From positions 1-7,203 of the forward strand of contig CAMBGO010000118.1 in assembly GCA_945866165.1 (NCBI GenBank): a stretch of DNA of 7,203 nt. Reading direction: 5' to 3'. How positions within the stretch are numbered: the stretch's first letter is position 1; every line of letters starts with the position of its first letter. Position numbers and translations under genes: made by a program. This document shows, piece after piece, positions 4,353 to 7,203 of this stretch. Under the pieces are notes generated by a model. It saw only the letters and a program-made list of their open reading frames with translations. It did no database searches and had not been told where the DNA came from. Source of the stretch: Chitinophaga pinensis (GTDB lineage Bacteria; Bacteroidota; Bacteroidia; Chitinophagales; Chitinophagaceae).

Positions 4353-5672
4353 ATGAAAACGCGCACAATAAAAAAAGATAAAATCAACATCATCACCCTA
4401 GGGTGTAGTAAAAACATGGTTGATAGTGAAGTGCTGAGTGGACAGCTTGAGGCAAATGCATTTGATGTGGTCCATGAAAATAAAAAGCTAGATCACAATA
4501 TTGTTGTCATAAATACATGTGGTTTTATTGACAAGGCCAAAGAGGAAAGTGTTAATACCATTCTTGATCAAGTTGAATTAAAAAGGAAGGGGAAATTGGA
4601 TAAGGTTTTTGTTACTGGCTGCTTAAGCGAGCGGTATAAACAAAACCTTGAAGCAGAAATTCCTGAAGTAGATGCCTATTTCGGCACCATGGAATTGCCA
4701 GGGCTCTTGGCTGTGTTGAATGCTGATTATAAAACAGAATTACTAGGGGAAAGGTTGTTAAGTACACCCTCTCATTATGCTTACATGAAAATAAGTGAGG
4801 GATGTAACAGAACTTGTTCATTTTGTGCAATACCCTTGATGCGTGGCTCCCATGTTAGTAAGCCAATTGAGGCACTTGTTGATGAGGCAAGGCGATTGGT
4901 TAAACGCGGTGTAAAAGAGATAATGCTTATTGCACAAGAGTTAACTTATTATGGACTTGATATTTACAAAAAGAGAATGCTTCCTGAGCTATTGGATCAA
5001 CTTGCTGAAGTTGAAGGCCTGAAGTGGATACGTCTACATTATGCGTATCCTTCCAAATTCCCAATGGAAATAATCGATGCTATCAAGCGCCATCCAACTA
5101 TTTGTAACTATTTAGACATGCCTTTACAGCATGCTAGTGATAGAATGTTGCAAGCCATGAAAAGGCAAATCACAAAGCAAGAAATGAAGGATCTTATAAA
5201 AGAGATCAGGCTTCAAATTCCAGGAATTTGTTTGCGTACAACGTTGATTGCCGGATTTCCAGGTGAAACACGCGAAGACGTTGATGAGCTCAAGGATTTC
5301 CTAGCTGAAATGCAATTCGATCGCGTAGGAATCTTTACCTACTCTCACGAAGAAGATACCAGTGCTTTTAAACTAGACGATACCCTTACTCCCGAGGAAA
5401 AGGAATCCAGGGCTCAGGAAATTATGGAATTTCAACAGGAAATCAGCTTTGAAAAGAACCAATTGCATATTGGAAATGTTTATGATGTGATTGTTGACAG
5501 AAAAGAAGCAGGGAGGTATATTGGAAGAACTGAGTTTGATAGTGTTGAGGTGGATAATGAGGTTATTATACATTCTAAAACACCATTGAGGCCCGGAGAC
5601 TTTATTAAAGTCCTAATAAAAAAGGCTTATGATTATGATCTTGAAGGTGAGGTAGCAAATATTTCAAATTAA
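4353..5672 (+). CDS. rimO: Ribosomal protein uS12 methylthiotransferase RimO
   Basis: RimO is a radical-SAM enzyme with two iron-sulfur clusters that adds a methylthio group to a conserved aspartate of ribosomal protein uS12. The protein is 439 residues, the family's usual size. The N-terminal methylthiotransferase domain has its three cluster cysteines at Cys18 (TLGCSKNMVDSE), Cys56 (NTCGFI) and Cys90 (VTGCLSERY). The LGCSKNxVDSE form points to RimO rather than the tRNA enzyme MiaB. The radical-SAM motif CNRTCSFC gives Cys151, Cys155 and Cys158. Further family stretches are LIAGFPGET and FDRVGIFTYSHEEDT. A C-terminal TRAM domain, which binds the substrate, ends the protein (from about IVDRKEAGRYIGRTEFDSVEVD). 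A 72-nt gap separates it from ftsY; this holds only a small GTAGT-aaaa-ACTAC hairpin (4306-4319) and no convincing promoter. The leader is A-rich (aaaataaaaaATG). Confidence 0.97.
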   Translation: MKTRTIKKDKINIITLGCSKNMVDSEVLSGQLEANAFDVVHENKKLDHNIVVINTCGFIDKAKEESVNTILDQVELKRKGKLDKVFVTGCLSERYKQNLEAEIPEVDAYFGTMELPGLLAVLNADYKTELLGERLLSTPSHYAYMKISEGCNRTCSFCAIPLMRGSHVSKPIEALVDEARRLVKRGVKEIMLIAQELTYYGLDIYKKRMLPELLDQLAEVEGLKWIRLHYAYPSKFPMEIIDAIKRHPTICNYLDMPLQHASDRMLQAMKRQITKQEMKDLIKEIRLQIPGICLRTTLIAGFPGETREDVDELKDFLAEMQFDRVGIFTYSHEEDTSAFKLDDTLTPEEKESRAQEIMEFQQEISFEKNQLHIGNVYDVIVDRKEAGRYIGRTEFDSVEVDNEVIIHSKTPLRPGDFIKVLIKKAYDYDLEGEVANISN

Positions 5673-5683
5673 TGAAAGTATAA
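5672..5683 (+). other. Three-codon minicistron (ATG AAA GTA TAA) overlapping the rimO stop
   Basis: The rimO stop taa (5670-5672) overlaps an ATG (5672-5674) in the classic TAATG arrangement used for translational coupling. Here the new frame reads only Met-Lys-Val and stops at 5681-5683. The stop lies 13 nt before the TTG proposed as the bshC start, and in a different frame. It may be a chance ATG, a leader peptide that carries ribosomes to the TTG, or the remains of an original bshC start. Only the layout is seen; a role is inference. Confidence 0.3.
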
Positions 5684-5696
5684 ATTCAGCTTTATA

Positions 5697-7203
5697 TTGG
5701 AGACTAATTCAAAACATATTGAGTATAAACTAAACGGTAAATTTTCTAAATTAATAGTAGATTATCTTTCTGGAAATCCATTACTTGAGGAATTTTATGC
5801 TCACAAGCCGAATCTTAATGGTATTCAACAGGTTATTGAAGACAGAAAGAAGTTCAACACGGATAGAACAAAAATAAGAGATGTTTTTTCTAATTCTTAT
5901 GCTGGTTCAACTCCTTCAGCTATTCAGCTTAAAAACATTGAATCACTTTATAATGAAAATACGTTTACGATCTGTACTGCTCATCAACCAAATATCTTCA
6001 CGGGCTACCTTTATTTTATATACAAGACTGCTCATGCCATCGTTATTGCTAAGTATTTGAATGAGCATTTGCCTGGTAATTATTTTGTACCTGTTTTTTA
6101 TATAGGAAGCGAGGATAATGATTTAGATGAATTGTCAAAATTTAAACTAAATGGCAATTCATACAAATGGGATACCGATCAAAAAGGAGCAGTTGGCCGA
6201 ATGCTTGTCGATAATGGTATAAAAAAATTAATTGATCAGATTGAAAATGAGTTAGCACACCTTCCTTTTTCAGCTGATCTAATTCAGAAAATAAAAAAAG
6301 CATATTTACCGGGTATTGATATAGCACAAGCAACATTCATATTGCTAAATGAATTGTTTCGTGAAGAGGGATTGCTGGTATTACAACCTGATCATGAAGG
6401 TTTAAAGGCTGAAATGAAAAGAGTTTTCAGGGATGATCTCATTGACGGTCTACCTGAATCACTGGTGTCAGTTACCAATGAAAAGCTAGCTGAAAAATAT
6501 CACCTTCAAGTTAGTCCTCGTAAAGTGAACCTTTTTTACATGCGAGATGGAATTCGAAACCGAATTGATAGAAAAGGTGATTATTTTTTGGTTGATGGTA
6601 CCGATATCAAATTTACTTCGAAAGAAATTCTTCACGAACTTGATAATTTTCCAGAACGGTTCAGTCCAAATGTTATTTTACGCGGGTTATACCAAGAAAC
6701 CATCCTTCCAAATATTATATTTATTGGTGGTGGATCTGAAATAGCCTATTGGATGCAGCTTAAAAATTTGTTTCAACATTATGCTGTTCCTTTTCCTGTG
6801 CTTATTCTTCGAAACAGTTTTATGATTATGAATGAAAAGCAGGAGCATAAATTAAAGGAGTTGGATTTATCTCTTGCTGACCTCTTTAAAGATGAAACTG
6901 TTTTGTCTAATGAGATGATAATAAAATGGTCTGGAAATAATTTTTCACTATCCAATGAGTTGACCGAAGCTAAGTCTCTTTTTAACCTGCTAAAAATAAA
7001 GTCTAGTGAAATAGATAGAAGCCTTATTCAACATGTTCATTCATTAGAAGTGGATATGTTGAAAAAAATTGATACTCTCGAAAAGAAGATGTTGCGCGCA
7101 GAAAGAAAAAAGCAAACTGTTCAGCTACAAAGAATTTGGAAATTGAAGGGTGAGCTTTTCCCCAATGGTAATTTACAAGAGCGTGTTGAGAATTTTATGC
7201 CAT
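5697..7203 (+). CDS. bshC: Bacillithiol biosynthesis cysteine-adding enzyme BshC, 3' end outside window
   Basis: BshC catalyses the last step of bacillithiol synthesis, joining cysteine to glucosaminyl-malate; bacillithiol is the low-molecular-weight thiol of many Bacillota and Bacteroidota. The frame is open to the window end, giving 502 residues of an expected 530-540. Family stretches in order are NGKFSKLIVDYL (14-25), TAHQPNIFTGYLYFIYK (94-110), FVPVFYIGSEDNDLDEL (about 131-147), KGAVGRM, QVSPRKVNLFY, FSPNVILRGLYQETILPN, then GGGSEIAYWMQLK, and near the end LFPNGNLQERVENFMP. A lysine- and glutamate-rich coiled-coil segment precedes the last motif. No ATG or GTG lies in frame between the upstream stop (5673-5675) and the first conserved residues. 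The TTG at 5697 gives a natural N-terminus (METNSKHIEYKLNGKFSKL) and is my start choice. It begins 24 nt after rimO and is probably co-transcribed with it. Confidence 0.93.
   Translation, partial: METNSKHIEYKLNGKFSKLIVDYLSGNPLLEEFYAHKPNLNGIQQVIEDRKKFNTDRTKIRDVFSNSYAGSTPSAIQLKNIESLYNENTFTICTAHQPNIFTGYLYFIYKTAHAIVIAKYLNEHLPGNYFVPVFYIGSEDNDLDELSKFKLNGNSYKWDTDQKGAVGRMLVDNGIKKLIDQIENELAHLPFSADLIQKIKKAYLPGIDIAQATFILLNELFREEGLLVLQPDHEGLKAEMKRVFRDDLIDGLPESLVSVTNEKLAEKYHLQVSPRKVNLFYMRDGIRNRIDRKGDYFLVDGTDIKFTSKEILHELDNFPERFSPNVILRGLYQETILPNIIFIGGGSEIAYWMQLKNLFQHYAVPFPVLILRNSFMIMNEKQEHKLKELDLSLADLFKDETVLSNEMIIKWSGNNFSLSNELTEAKSLFNLLKIKSSEIDRSLIQHVHSLEVDMLKKIDTLEKKMLRAERKKQTVQLQRIWKLKGELFPNGNLQERVENFMP

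Noticed and set aside
6547..6744. 65-codon open frame inside bshC
   Set aside because: It is a shadow in another frame. The bshC frame here carries the most conserved motifs of the family.

Overview
This window looks like a chromosomal housekeeping segment from a member of the Bacteroidota, probably the Chitinophagaceae/Sphingobacteriia side. The family assignment is inference from general resemblance. The phylum-level evidence is firmer. The prolyl-tRNA synthetase tail is of the archaeal/eukaryotic-like type. A small DUF4295 (bL38-like) gene follows rpmB and rpmG. A promoter matches the Bacteroidota TTTG / TAnnTTTG pattern. Start codons are preceded by A-rich leaders without Shine-Dalgarno sequences, and a bacillithiol gene (bshC) is present. 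All genes lie on the + strand.

Layout: (1) 1-254, the 3' end of proS. (2) 255-555, a non-coding region dominated by two arrays of a degenerate 7-bp repeat in inverted orientation. The left array starts 2 nt after the proS stop, and the right array ends about 10 nt before a good promoter. (3) 556-1962, lpdA, dihydrolipoyl dehydrogenase, apparently its own transcription unit. (4) 2058-2726, a probable promoter followed by rpmB (bL28), rpmG (bL33) and a DUF4295/bL38-type gene, closed by a clear intrinsic terminator at 2745-2787. (5) 2791-5672, a GNAT acetyltransferase, ftsY (SRP receptor) and rimO (ribosomal protein S12 methylthiotransferase). (6) From about 5697 to the window end, bshC (cysteine-adding enzyme of bacillithiol synthesis), cut off by the window before its stop and apparently starting at TTG.

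Functional picture: most of the window serves protein synthesis. It holds a tRNA synthetase, three large-subunit ribosomal proteins, the receptor that docks translating ribosomes at the membrane, and a ribosomal-protein modifying enzyme. LpdA (the E3 subunit of 2-oxoacid dehydrogenases) and BshC (low-molecular-weight thiol synthesis) add redox and central metabolism. The GNAT gene sits between bL38 and ftsY, which I recall as usually adjacent in this phylum.

The items most worth a second look are the inverted heptad arrays, the odd bshC start (a 3-codon minicistron overlapping the rimO stop, then TTG), the terminator placed directly in front of the GNAT start, and the bL38-type gene. I found no phage, transposon, CRISPR, tRNA or rRNA, and no obviously new multi-gene system.
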